The position numbers and the translations under genes are program-made. Positions 37,133 through 47,079 of a DNA stretch of 64,000 bases are shown piece after piece (the stretch's first letter is position 1; the number at the start of each line of letters is the position of its first letter). The notes beneath the pieces are model-generated. The model did no database searches and was not told where the DNA came from. It saw only the letters and a list, made by a program, of their open reading frames with translations. This DNA is from Plecoglossus altivelis (taxonomy: Eukaryota; Chordata; Actinopteri; Osmeriformes; Plecoglossidae), in contig BROE01000013.1 of NCBI GenBank assembly GCA_036571765.1, positions 17,213,956-17,277,955 of the forward strand. The letters are read 5' to 3'.

Positions 37133-40100
37133 GTACAGTCCCCTCCTCCTACTGGGTTACTCTCTGGTGGACGACAAGGCCCAAACACAGGTTTGCCGGA
37201 GGATCACCCGGAAACATGACACACAGATTACAGAATACACCTAAAACTGGATTGTGCAATGTGCGCGATGTTACATGGATATTTTGTTTTTGAAGAACCA
37301 ATGTGTCGTTTAACTTTCCCTTGATCGTAAAAGTATTTCTTAATGTCTTACTCACTGAAGGTCAGACATCTACGAAGGCTCACAGGGCCAGAGTGGTCCA
37401 GTGGTTTTATTTCTCTCATACGGTTAGGAATTTGGAAGGTCATTTTCTCATGGCATGAGCACAAAAATGCTGTGGACTGATGTCTTTGCAATTACACCAG
37501 TCCACAAAAGGCTGCAGATGCAGTTGTTATGCAGAAAGAGTGGCTGGAGATTTCTAAAGACCTCCATCTTCCTCCACTTACCTCCCTTGTAATCATATTT
37601 TTGTCATTATCATTAAGTGTCTGTTTTGCTGAAGCAAGGCCCTTTCTACAGCACTTTCAAAGATGCTTTCACTTCTTCATAGATAACTGTGTGGCAGATG
37701 TAGTCTAATCTCTTAATTTAATCTCACTGATCTTTGACCACAGAAAGCAGTCTCCATGTTCAATTGTAATCCCCGGCCGCCTTGTCTCCCTGCTCTAAGT
37801 GTGTAATTTACATACATTACAGCCGCAGGGCATTGTCCATGCTAGCTCCGGATCACTACGCCACCAGAGTGCATTTGACGGTCAGTGGTTTTAAGAGAGA
37901 CAATCCTGCTGCGATCGAATACTGACAGGACACAATTTAGAGCAACACCAAGGGAGATTGAATTAAAACGTAGTTCCTAGTGTAAAATTAGCCAGAGAGC
38001 GGTGGTGGACTTTGGCTTGCCACTGACCTGTAACTGCTTTAATTGAATGGGGAGTTTCCTGTTCCTCTCAGTAATAAGCAGCAGTGCTCCTTAGAGGCCA
38101 ATGAGCCTGGCAGCTAGTGGCCTTGGAACTGTGATATCTCTGCCTGTGAGCTCCATCACCAACCCCCCTCTCACCAGGCTTGTCAAACAACACCCCTTGA
38201 CTATTGCTTTGGCTGCGGCTCACAATCAACACGTTTTTGTCTGAAGGAAGGGGTGTCTTTGTGTGAACAAGGTTATTCTTCTTCCCTGAGTTGAAGCAGG
38301 TTTCATTAAAGCCCTTAGCTGATGATTGGGGTGATTAATGATTGGCTGTGAGCTGGTGCTTATCTGCAAGCTGCCACGCTGCGATGCTAGTCTCTCGGCT
38401 GAACGATCATACTCAGACCCAGTGCTGTTGGGGCTTGTTAGCGCGGCCTCACACATGTTTATTTATTCATCAACGGAGAGAAACAATGGGAGCCCGCTCT
38501 CCACAAAGTACCGCTGCACCCCTGCAAGGCCACATCTCAAAACCATTCTAATGTTAGCCTGAGGCTGGGATGAGTAACACACTTCCTGACGTGTCTGTCT
38601 CCGAGTTCCGGGGGGGGGGCGAAGGCAACAACATGCGCAGCCCTCCAAAACACTTGACGTCACATCTCTCTGTTGTGTTTGGAACGACAGAGCCGTTCCT
38701 GCCAGAGCCCTCCCCTCAGCTGCCTCATGCCAACGGGGGCCTGTGCTCCATCTGCGCGGACAGGGCCACGGGGAAGCACTACGGGGCCTCAAGCTGCGAC
38801 GGCTGCAAGGGCTTCTTCAGGAGGAGCGTGCGCAAGAACCACGCCTACACCTGCAGGTGAGCCACGCATACATAGGCAGACCCGTCAACACAACTGGCTG
38901 CCTGGTGTTCTAGCCTGCTGTGCAGTGTTGGGCATCCTCGGCAGTGCTCATACCACTAGTGGCGAGACAGGAAGAACTTCTGTGTGCTGTGCTAGTTTGT
39001 TTTTTGTTTTCGAATCAAGCCTACTTTTTGATAAGGCATGGGTATGTAATATAACATCGCTGGCACTCTGACTGAGAAGTTGTTTCTCTCAAGGTGTTCC
39101 ATCAATCGCTGATGGCTTCATGGTGGGAAGGTTGTCACCTATTGTCAAGTGAGATGCATGGATGGAAGTAGCAAAGGGTCTAAGAATAGAAAACTGACTT
39201 CAGGGCCACTGTCTTTGGGATCTGTCCGGGCAAGGAGGCAATAACCTAAATACAATGACTGAGGATGCAGAGTCAATGGTGAGATATAGCTGTTGGCTTT
39301 CTCTCCCTGATGTGAGAAGTCACACCAGCCCTGCTACAGAACATGGACTATATGAGTGTTCATTTTGCAGGTTGCAGGACCATAAAATATGTCCTTTCAG
39401 TGTAACTAGGGCTTGTTTATACATGTCCCCCCACTCACTGTACCGCAGTCAGTAATCAGAAGCCATCACAGTTGTCTGGTCCCTAAGTGTATGTTTGTTT
39501 CATAACTTCCTATAACTATATCCTGTCTTCCACTGTCTAATTTGGCATGTGTGTTGTTTCTGATTTGTCAGGTTCAGCAGGCAGTGTGTTGTGGACAAAG
39601 ACAAGAGGAACCAGTGTCGTTACTGCAGACTGCGGAAGTGTTTCAGAGCGGGCATGAGGAAGGAAGGTGGGATTCCTGCCGTGAATGTCAAGTAACACTT
39701 TGTGACATACTTCTGGACGCACAACCTTTAGAATCAATCTTGCCATCGCTAGCATTGGCGATGGACACATGTCAAAGATGCCACAGCATGACACAGAAAA
39801 AACACACATCGGTACGTGTACAAGTTAACAAACCACAATATTTACGCAAGTGGTACAAAACGTCCTGGGCTGAGGAGTGCATATTGGGCTTGGCAGGCTG
39901 AGTGCCTGTCAATAGAGAGGGTAACGGGGCACATGAAGCTGTAGCCTGTATGTACACCCAAAGGTATGGCCAACAAGATCGACATACCTCTCTCTTGAAA
40001 AATAAGGACTTGAGTGGGTGTTTGCATGCTCTGTGGGTGTTATCTACCTCTGGCTACTATAGATAACCAGGAGAGAGAGAGAGCTTGGTCAACAGGAGCC

Positions 40101-40464
40101 ATGATGGCCTGCTCATATAAATAATTAACATGGTTGAGTATGGGAAAATATTTGCTCTGCCCTTTTCAAGAGAGACACGCTCCCTCCACCCCCAAAGAAA
40201 TCCAGGGGAATGTGACGTAAGAGCAAAACTGAATCAGCCCTAACTGCAAAGTCTTTGATGTCAAATGCGCCAGCGTACTCTATAAAAGGAAGGGTAACAA
40301 ATTGCATCTCACTCAAACAGAGCAATCTTAACCAGCTATTATTTTTTCATCCCCCAACCAACTGTCCTGAGCCACGTCCAATCTATCAGCTAACTGATGT
40401 TCCACAGAGAACTCATTTGTTACATCATCACACCGAGCCACGCCGAGACTGTCTCTGTCTCTCC

Positions 40465-40543
<79 letters not shown>

Positions 40544-43500
40544 GTCTATCTCTCTCTCCTGCTCCAGTTTGATTAATAGGCTTCTGATTGGCCACTGAGA
40601 GGACAGCAGTGATGACTGATTGCTTGGAGACTGGGGCTTGTTGTCTGACTTTGTGGGGGCAGACTGGAATCAGGCTGAGGTCATCCAGGCCGCCTGCTCT
40701 CCCTTTAATGGCACAGAGAAAGCCTGGGTCACTTTGAGACAGGGTACTGTGCTGGACACTCTCCAAATGCTGTACTAACACACACTCCTTTGCCTACCAA
40801 AGGATCACAGCAGGTTTTGGACTGTCGGTTTCAGAGCTACTTGATGTAGGTGGTACAGTAGGCAGTACAGGTAAACCTTCAGAGGAAGAGTAAGAGGGTG
40901 AATTAGGTGGAATTGAACGAAATGTAGGAATTTGCTTCTCACATCTGGTTGAGAGAGGACAGCTATTTCCCTCGCATCGAGACAAATGAGACAACATTTG
41001 TGAAACCTGTTTACAGGTGCAAGTCACCGCTAAAGGCTCAAATTTCCTTCGGAATCAATCAAGTGAAATCAGTTCCATAACAGGCAATGTTTAATAGCTA
41101 TCGTCATGTACATATATATATATATAAATGCATCATATACGGTATCTATGCGTGTTCTTCCAGAGTCTCGATACCTGATAACCTCTCTCTCCTTCCCCCC
41201 TCAGCTGTTCAGAACGAGCGCGACCGCATCAGCAGCCGCAGGGTCGAGGGCCAAGGGGGCGGCACCATGTCCATCAGCATGCTGTTGCAGGCCGAGGCAG
41301 CCAGTGCCCACCAGGTACCCCGCAGCCACCCAAAAAACCTCCGCTTCCTCCCCCATACTTGCTTGACAGACTCAAAGTGCTGCCCAGGCCCCCGTTTCCA
41401 GCTCAGGGAGCGCTCCCTTATCTACTTCTGAGAAGTGCTCAGATAAAGGCTGGAGATGGATTCAAGGATACGGGCTGCACTTTAGACAGACGGCCATTAC
41501 CCCTCCCTGGAGATCGGAGCGCCTGCCTGGATTCAGTTACTTCTTTGAAATTGCAAAATTGCCCAGAGAGACTCCCTCCATCTGATCACAGCCTATTTAA
41601 TTGCGGCGCCGGGGCTGAGATTGTGTGCCAGTGTTCAATTGGCTTCAAATGCATAATAACAACCAGATATCTTCTTTTTGCATGTGAAAGGAATGCACTG
41701 AAATTAATTGGATGATTGACAAATGAACCACAAAATGAGACCGGTCTGTTTTCCATTGGTAAGACTACAGTATCTCTCTAAAAATAGGCAGTGAGACTGC
41801 CTAAGGGCTATAATCAACTTTCAGCAGCATTGTGGACAAAAAGAGAGACAAAGAGAGAGACAGACCTCCATTTCTCATCTCCCACACTCTCTCTCTCTCT
41901 TAATGATTAGGAATGTCTCCTGTTACAGTGCAATACCTTCCCGACTTGCCTCTGCCTGCTCTGCCCTTCACGACTGTCACAGCTGCCCTCACCTCACACC
42001 TCCCCTCCCCCCCATACACCAGCACCTCCTCTACCACCTCCCCTATCCATCTCAGTTCATTCCCACATTACAGCCACACCTCTGGCCACAGTGCAGCCTC
42101 TCATTACGGTGTGCCACTCTCAGTTCTCAGCCCTGACCTCACCTATGAGCTGCGACATCAACACCAAGAAGATCGCCCAGGTGGGGGACGTGTGCGAGTC
42201 CATGAAGCAGCAGCTCCTCCTGCTGGTGGAGTGGGCCAAGCGCATCCCAGATTTCTGCAGCCTCCCCATGGATGACAGGGTACGGATAAGCGAAAGAGCT
42301 GTGATGCTTAGTCTTGCTAGTCCTGTCTGCCCTCCGCTGCATGGCTGCAGTCAGCCAAGTTACTCAAGGACTGTTCTAATGTTAGGACACAGTGTTTAGC
42401 ACGAACAGGTAGATCAGAAGGTGCTTGCCTTTCTAGCTGTCCTTATGTGCTTTGTGGTCCACTTAGCATACTTTGTGATCCTGCTGAAGCAGCAGTCTTC
42501 ATAGCCTCGGTGTTCCTGCTGTGTGTGTGTGCGTGTGTGTGTAGGTAGCTCTGCTGCGAGCACACTCTGCAGAACACCTCATCCTGGGTGTGGCTCGCCG
42601 CTCCCTGCCCTACGATGACATCATTCTCCTAGGTGAGGTCACCAGACAGAAATCAGTTCCCAGTTTAAAGGACCTTTCAGAAAGCACACAGCAAGACGAA
42701 CACAGTGCTTAACCCCTTGTGTTTAGCCTGACTAAGTTCAACTGGGATGTGATACATCTGTTACACTTATAGTAAATAATGAACATACACTAAAACGTAT
42801 TTTACTATGTACTTTTACTGCATATGACTTCATTGAACTCTCTGTGTCTTCTCCTCAGGTAACGACTTCGTAATCCCGGTAAACAGTCCAGAGGTGGAAA
42901 TTTCCAGAGTAGCAGCGCGAATCCTGGAAGAGTTGGTCAGGCCTCTCCGAGAGCTCAACATCTCAGACGGCGAGTTTGCCTGCCTCAGAACCATCGTGTT
43001 CTTCGCCCCAGGTCAGTTGGTCCGCAGGTCACTGGAGGTCGGCCCACCTCCCTGACTCCTCTCTCTCTCTCTCTCAGACAAGGGAGGGGAGTTTGCCAGG
43101 AATCTTTTGAAACGTTGGTTGCTCTCTCCGGAGACTCTCCCACTCTTTGTTCTTGGCACCTACTGGTTTGTTTAGGCGGTGGGGTTTTACCGTGCTCCTG
43201 GGAAAGCTATTCATATTAGTGGTCTAGGCAGGTTGGAACTCAGTCTGACTGGCTGGCTGGCTAGCAGGTTGAGGTGGCTGGCTGGCTTGTTGGCCGGCTG
43301 GCCGGCTGCTGGGCTTTATGGCCAACGATTATAGTGCCAGAGTCAGACCAGAGGGCAAGGAAACAAACTGGCATGACTAGCAAAGTTTCAGTCTACCCAG
43401 TCTGAGACAGTCTCAGACAGACATAAACACATCTGCTCCCAGGACTGTCCCTCAATAACCCAGATCTTTAACTTCTAACCAACCTTTAGTGCCCATAATG

Positions 43501-44999
43501 GTTCTGTAGCTTCAATTTATTTATTTATTTATTTATTTATTTATGTGTTTGTGAATCAATAATGTGTGTGCCTCTGTGTGTGCTTTTGTCTGTGTATGTA
43601 TATGTGTCTTTGCGTGTGTGTATATGTTTATATGTGTGTATATGTGTGTGTGTATGTGTATACTAGACTGCCCGGGGCTGGAAAGCCCTCAGGCGGTGCG
43701 TCAGCTGCGCTTCCAGGTGCAGGTGCTCCTCGACGAGGCCACCTGCGAACAGCGAGGGCGCTTCGGGGAGCTGCTCCTCATGCTGCCCCCCCTGCAGAGC
43801 GTGGCCTGGCACATGGTGGAGACTCTGCAGCTGGCCCGCCTCCTGGGGGAGGCCACGGTGGACAGCCTGCTGCAGGAGATGCTGCTGGGAGAGGGGGCAG
43901 AGGTGGGGCATGGCTCGCACACAGGTAAGACCATCTCTCGCCCTCTCTGTTACTCTTGGATACTGCTTGGAGGCTGGGCTGCGGCATTGCGGTTGGCCAA
44001 TAAGGAGGCCATCGGATTCTGAAGTGATCAGGGTGGCCTTTGAAATGGGCTGAGCATGAGTTTTGGCGTGCTGCTCATTTGCATAGGAGTGGCGTGGTTA
44101 TCTAGGATCTGTGTCAGGTGTGGGATCAGTGTGTGCAGGGAGACATTGAGGACAATGTTCCGCATGTTCAGTATCTTTTCCCCTGCCTCACTCTGTAGGC
44201 TCTCCTGCTAATGCACTGGTGTTCCCACCAGCCCCAGCCTCAGCCCCAGCCTCCACCCTGTCCCAAGACATGCTAGGGATACACATTGAGTTGCCAAGCA
44301 ACTTCACCTCCGTCATCTTACCTGTCCCCACATGTGAGTATCTGCATATTATTGACTTTGCATAACATTGCATACTTTGTATTCATTTAGGCAGCAAGAC
44401 ATGTTAACACCAATTTCACACTGACTAGTTCAAAGACCAGGCTGCAATCCCGTTTTATTGGGTTACTGGGTTAACGAATAAATAGACATAGATATAAACT
44501 GATGAAAGGTGTGTGATAGAAGATGAAAGGTGTAACCTGTGTGTGGTGATGAGCCGGGTTTGTCAGCTCAGTGGCTGGTTTTAAGCCATAGGTCAGGACT
44601 GCTCAGTTTACAGTTCCTAAACGGTGTCCCTAGGTTGTCGCAGTAGCACAACCAGTAGCTGATCCTGGTCCTCGTCTCCCGCAACCCTGACCTCAGCAGC
44701 TGGATACTGATGATAACCCTTGTTATCACCTCCATGTTTGTGTCTGTTGTGATTAACCTCGGCACTATGTTCTCTCCCTAATAGATTACTACGTCGGTAT
44801 AGCATTATGGGGTACCAGTCGTTCTCTGGCCTTCTAATCCCAGCGATGACGCCTGTCTCTCTGTCCCACAGCTCTGCCAATGGTTCCCCTGGTGCCCACA
44901 CAGACTGGCACTGGGGTGTACAGCCTCAGGGAGGGAGTGGACATGCCCACAGAGTCTGCGCACGGCGTGTCCATGGCAACGCTCCACTCCTGCCTCTGA
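37006..44999 (+). CDS. hnf4b: HNF4-family nuclear receptor, complete ten-exon gene (probable HNF4 beta)
   Basis: This gene encodes a zinc-finger nuclear receptor that binds DR1-type elements as a homodimer and drives liver, gut and kidney genes. Joining ten exons (127, 166, 95, 110, 156, 88, 153, 258, 135 and 128 nt) gives 471 residues plus TGA; human HNF4A is about 474. In order it has an AF-1 N-terminus (1-43), a DNA-binding domain with Cys 61, 64, 78, 81 and 97, 103, 113, 116 and P-box CDGCKGFF, a hinge, a ligand-binding domain (about 170-373) and a Pro-rich F domain (374-471). Arg237 and Gly248 match the residues that contact the fatty-acid carboxylate in HNF4A. The AF-2 motif LLQEMLLG is at 366-373. 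The ATG has a strong Kozak context (cccaccATGa). The family is certain. The paralogue is inferred from divergence and from HNF4G-like stretches such as EVEISRV; a diverged hnf4g is the alternative. Confidence 0.95.
38330..38569 (+). promoter_or_regulatory. hnf4b: Candidate internal (P2-like) promoter in hnf4b intron 1
   Basis: ATTAATGATTGGC at 38334-38346 matches the HNF1 consensus GTTAATNATTAAC at nine of its twelve specified bases and includes an inverted CCAAT core. A GATA site (TTATCT) lies at 38360-38365. Downstream, an ATG at 38570 reads in frame for 121 nt straight into the DNA-binding exon. HNF4A is known to have an alternative promoter with an HNF1 site giving AF-1-less isoforms. Equivalence here is inference. 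Confidence 0.35.
38691..38856 (+). CDS. hnf4b: hnf4b coding exon 2 (first zinc finger)
   Basis: It encodes residues 43-98. A Pro-rich linker is followed by the first zinc finger: C61-x2-C64, C78-x2-C81, and P-box CDGCKGFFRRS. The acceptor is aacgacag|AG and the donor is CAG|GTGAGC inside an Arg codon, as in other HNF4 genes. The usual Gly after the second cysteine is Ala here (ICADRATG, against ICGDRATG in HNF4A). The frame stays open upstream of the acceptor to an ATG at 38570. Confidence 0.97.
39572..39666 (+). CDS. hnf4b: hnf4b coding exon 3 (second zinc finger)
   Basis: It encodes residues 98-130. It reads FSRQCVVDKDKRNQC followed by RYCRLRKCFRAGMRKE, nearly identical to HNF4A and HNF4G, with zinc ligands C103, C113 and C116. 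The acceptor is ttgtcag|G and the donor is GAAG|GTGGGA. Confidence 0.97.
40464..40562 (+). repeat. (CT)n microsatellite in hnf4b intron 3
   Basis: About 100 nt of CT repeats with few interruptions. Confidence 0.95.
41205..41314 (+). CDS. hnf4b: hnf4b coding exon 4 (hinge)
   Basis: It encodes residues 130-166. It begins with the conserved C-terminal extension AVQNERDRISSRR, then a Gly-rich stretch (EGQGGGTMS) and SMLLQAEAAS, matching INALLQAEV of HNF4A. The acceptor is cccccctcag|CT and the donor is CAG|GTACCC. The exon ends in phase 0. Confidence 0.95.
42124..42279 (+). CDS. hnf4b: hnf4b coding exon 5 (start of ligand-binding domain)
   Basis: It encodes residues 167-218, including DINTKKIAQVGDVCESMKQQ and LVEWAKRIPDF, which form helix 1 and helix 3 of the HNF4 ligand-binding domain. 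I placed the start after ccactctcag because only that AG keeps the phase-0 junction. The next AG, at 42130, would break the frame. The donor is AGG|GTACGG. Confidence 0.92.
42520..42543 (+). repeat. (TG)n tract at the exon 6 acceptor
   Basis: TG repeats run to within two bases of the AG of the exon 6 splice acceptor and take the place of the usual pyrimidine tract. Confidence 0.95.
42545..42632 (+). CDS. hnf4b: hnf4b coding exon 6 (ligand-binding domain)
   Basis: It encodes residues 219-248. It reads VALLRAHSAEHLILGVARRS and on to LPYDDIILLG. Arg237 and Gly248 occupy the fatty-acid carboxylate contact positions (Arg226 and Gly237 of HNF4A). The acceptor directly follows a (TG)n tract and the exon opens with GTAGCT. 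The length, 88 nt, is not a multiple of three, so skipping it would shift the frame. Confidence 0.96.
42859..43011 (+). CDS. hnf4b: hnf4b coding exon 7 (ligand-binding domain)
   Basis: It encodes residues 248-299. It contains GNDFVIPVNSPEVEISRVAA and EELVRPLRELNISDGEFACL. The EVEISRV..EELVRP stretch resembles HNF4G more than HNF4A. The acceptor is ttctcctcag|GT and the donor is CAG|GTCAGT. The exon ends in phase 1. Confidence 0.96.
43515..43545 (+). repeat. (TTTA)n microsatellite in hnf4b intron 7
   Basis: Seven TTTA units in a row. Confidence 0.95.
43561..43664 (+). repeat. TG/TATG-rich tract at the exon 8 acceptor
   Basis: About 100 nt of irregular TGTG and TATG repeats ending at the acceptor tatactag. 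The Cys/Val-rich frames that precede exon 8 here are repeat translations. Confidence 0.95.
43667..43924 (+). CDS. hnf4b: hnf4b coding exon 8 (dimer interface and AF-2)
   Basis: It encodes residues 299-385. It includes RFQVQV, RGRFGELLLMLPPLQSVAW and the AF-2 core LLQEMLLG. The segment between QVQV and RGRF is nine residues against thirteen in HNF4A, so four residues of the helix 9 region are missing. The acceptor (tatactag) abuts about 100 nt of TG/TATG repeats. At 258 nt with phase 1 on both sides, the exon could be skipped in frame, which would remove AF-2. Confidence 0.96.
44199..44333 (+). CDS. hnf4b: hnf4b coding exon 9 (F domain, Pro/Ala-rich)
   Basis: It encodes residues 385-430. A Pro/Ala-rich run (PPAPASAPAS) is followed by TLSQDMLGIHIELPS, with no close match to HNF4A or HNF4G that I recall. 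Support comes from the acceptor cactctgtag|GC, the donor ACAT|GTGAGT and phase continuity on both sides. Confidence 0.88.
44872..44999 (+). CDS. hnf4b: hnf4b coding exon 10 (C-terminus and stop)
   Basis: It encodes residues 430-471 and the TGA stop at 44997-44999. It begins SLPMVPLVPTQTGTGVYSL and ends in a short tail finishing HSCL. The acceptor is tctctctgtcccacag|CT. It lacks the KPL/KQE-type ending of HNF4A. The 3' UTR follows directly. Confidence 0.88.
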
Positions 45000-46080
45000 G
45001 AACAGACACGGAGAGTAGACACAAACTGACGGACGGACGGACACCCAGTTTATACACACACTCACATGCATTTACATAAACAGACCCACGCACATGTGCA
45101 GACACGCATGAACCACAAACCAGACGGTGCAGTACCACATGCGTACATACATACTATACATGCGTGTCATTTGCTGTATAAACGTCCGTAGCTACTTGTG
45201 TGTAAACTAAATCCTGCCCACTCGTGGTGACTCCAGTCTATGGAAAGAGAGATTAGAGATTGATCCACAGACATTACTAACCAGAGAAGGACTTTGTACC
45301 TACTAACCGATCCTTTCTTATCCACAATGTTTGTTCAAGGTACACAGAGAATGTGATGCGCACTATCAATCATTGCTCAGGAATGTATTTTGATGTTAAA
45401 CATTCCCTTACAATTGACTGCCATGTAAAGCAATGGTGTCTCATCTTTATAAGTTGTTTGTCAAATGATCAAACTGTCAGTTTTGTAAAACATTACAACT
45501 GTTTAAAAAATGTATGTATTGAGTAGAGAAAAGACTCCTTAAAACATTGTTAACCTGTGTTTGTTTAGTAATGAAATCACATAATTACACGCTAAATGTA
45601 TAGACTGAAACTGGGCCTAAATGAATGTTAGTGTAGGGTATCAACCAGCAGATGGCACTCAAAGTCTGTTTGAGCAGGAAACCTGTCTCAACACAAAGCC
45701 AATTGACATGCATTGATAATGCATTGATGAAAATGTCCTTCTTGAGCATTCTGGAGCAAGCACCAACACGCTTAAAAATGTAAAATAACAATGCTGTCAG
45801 CCAGGTCACTTTTAAAACTTTATTAAGAACAGTTGATCTGGTAATATACAAGCAGCGCTTTGTACATTGTGTCTCAGAACAACTGTTCTGATCCTCATGT
45901 GGCAGCAGTGAGGCCTTCGTAAGGACTTTATGCTGCCGTGTTACGTAATGCCCAGATATTACAGGGCTAATATGCCAAAAGCCTTGACCCGTTTAGACAT
46001 TCACATTCACGCCTCATCTCTGACCTCGGCCCTCTCTCCCCCTTCACGGGCAGGGCTGATGGTTGGATGGTGGCATTAAA
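45000..46080 (+). other. Probable hnf4b 3' UTR and downstream flank
   Basis: Non-coding sequence directly after the hnf4b stop. I see no canonical plus-strand AATAAA in the first kilobase. The first acceptable variant is ATTAAA at 46075-46080, so the 3' end of the transcript is not fixed by sequence. The region is AT-rich with short CA-rich patches at 45050-45110. Confidence 0.4.
45819..45824 (-). terminator. Minus-strand poly(A) signal AATAAA
   Basis: The reverse complement reads CTTAATAAAGTTTT. If used, it would end a minus-strand transcript convergent with hnf4b. I find no recognisable minus-strand exon upstream of it, so it may be a chance hexamer. Confidence 0.25.
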
Positions 46081-47079
46081 GTTAATGGGCATGGTGGCAC
46101 GGTCAGTGGGCTGAGAGGCTGGTCAAGAGAGAGGCTCAGAGGAGCAACTCAGAGGAGGGTATGACTCATCAGACCCCCCGGCCAACGGTGAGGCGGGGGG
46201 GGGGGGGGGGGGGTTCCCTGATGAAAGACCCCCCCATATGGTTTATTTTCAAACCCCAAATACCAAAACAGTACAGAAATCAAGTTAGGAATAGAAGAAA
46301 AGATCCCCTCTTTATCTTCTGGAGGCACTGGTAACTGTTACCACAGCAGGGGTTATAATCCAAACAGGGGGTTGTTAATAGGGGTTGTTAACCCCTGTGT
46401 TCTGTCAAGACTGTCGCTGTGGTGATGTAAATCATGTCCGCTAACAGGTGGGCAGGCCTCAATAAGGAGCCTATCACAGCGCCTATCACTGGTAAGCGAT
46501 GCCAGCCTGTAAACCACGTTCAATGTTTAGTATGACACAATAGAAGGTACATGCTGATGTCTATCTGGGCTTGTTCCTCAGAACTGCATGAGAAAAAGCT
46601 GACGAAAGTTCATTTCTTAACACAAGATTGAAGTGTTCCTGGGTGTTTACAGTCCACAGACAGATTATATACGCGCTTGGCCTGGATCCTTGTCCACCCG
46701 CATAGCTCAATGTGAATCATTACCGTAATGAAGCCTCTGTGTGTTAATACCAAGTAGACAGGTAGACGCTACCGTCGAAAAGATAGTGCGTCATCTCACT
46801 ATCTCATTCTCCTATCTTATCATTTTTGACGTGTCAAAAACGGTAGGAGTCGTCTAACATTCCTGGTATTTCAATTGTCGTTGGAGATGTGAAAAATGAT
46901 GACTAAGACCATGAGCCAACAAGCAAACAGATGGGGGCAGATGTCAGCAGTGGTGTGAAGGAATATGAAGATGGATGATCAAGTTCTCCGTAAAAGGCAG
47001 TTTTCAGTGTTTTAAAAAGAAACTGCCCCTGCTTTCGGTCGAGGAAATCAATGTTTTTTCCTTCACGGCTGAGCTGGGC
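46081..47079. other. Intergenic
   Basis: It contains a 19-G run at 46195-46213 with short C runs on both sides. Nothing else recognised. Confidence 0.5.
46195..46213 (+). repeat. G19 homopolymer
   Basis: Nineteen consecutive G, flanked by CCCCCC at about 46173-46178 and a C7 run near 46228. Confidence 0.9.

Noticed and set aside
39542..39901. Frame overlapping exon 3 in another reading frame and into intron 3
   Set aside because: It disagrees with the conserved zinc-finger frame; it is a shadow.
41359..41715. 118-codon frame in hnf4b intron 4
   Set aside because: No homology and it lies within an intron bounded by phase-matched splice sites.
43564..43928. Cys/Val-rich frames running into exon 8
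   Set aside because: The 5' part is translated TG repeat; the true exon starts at the acceptor at 43667.
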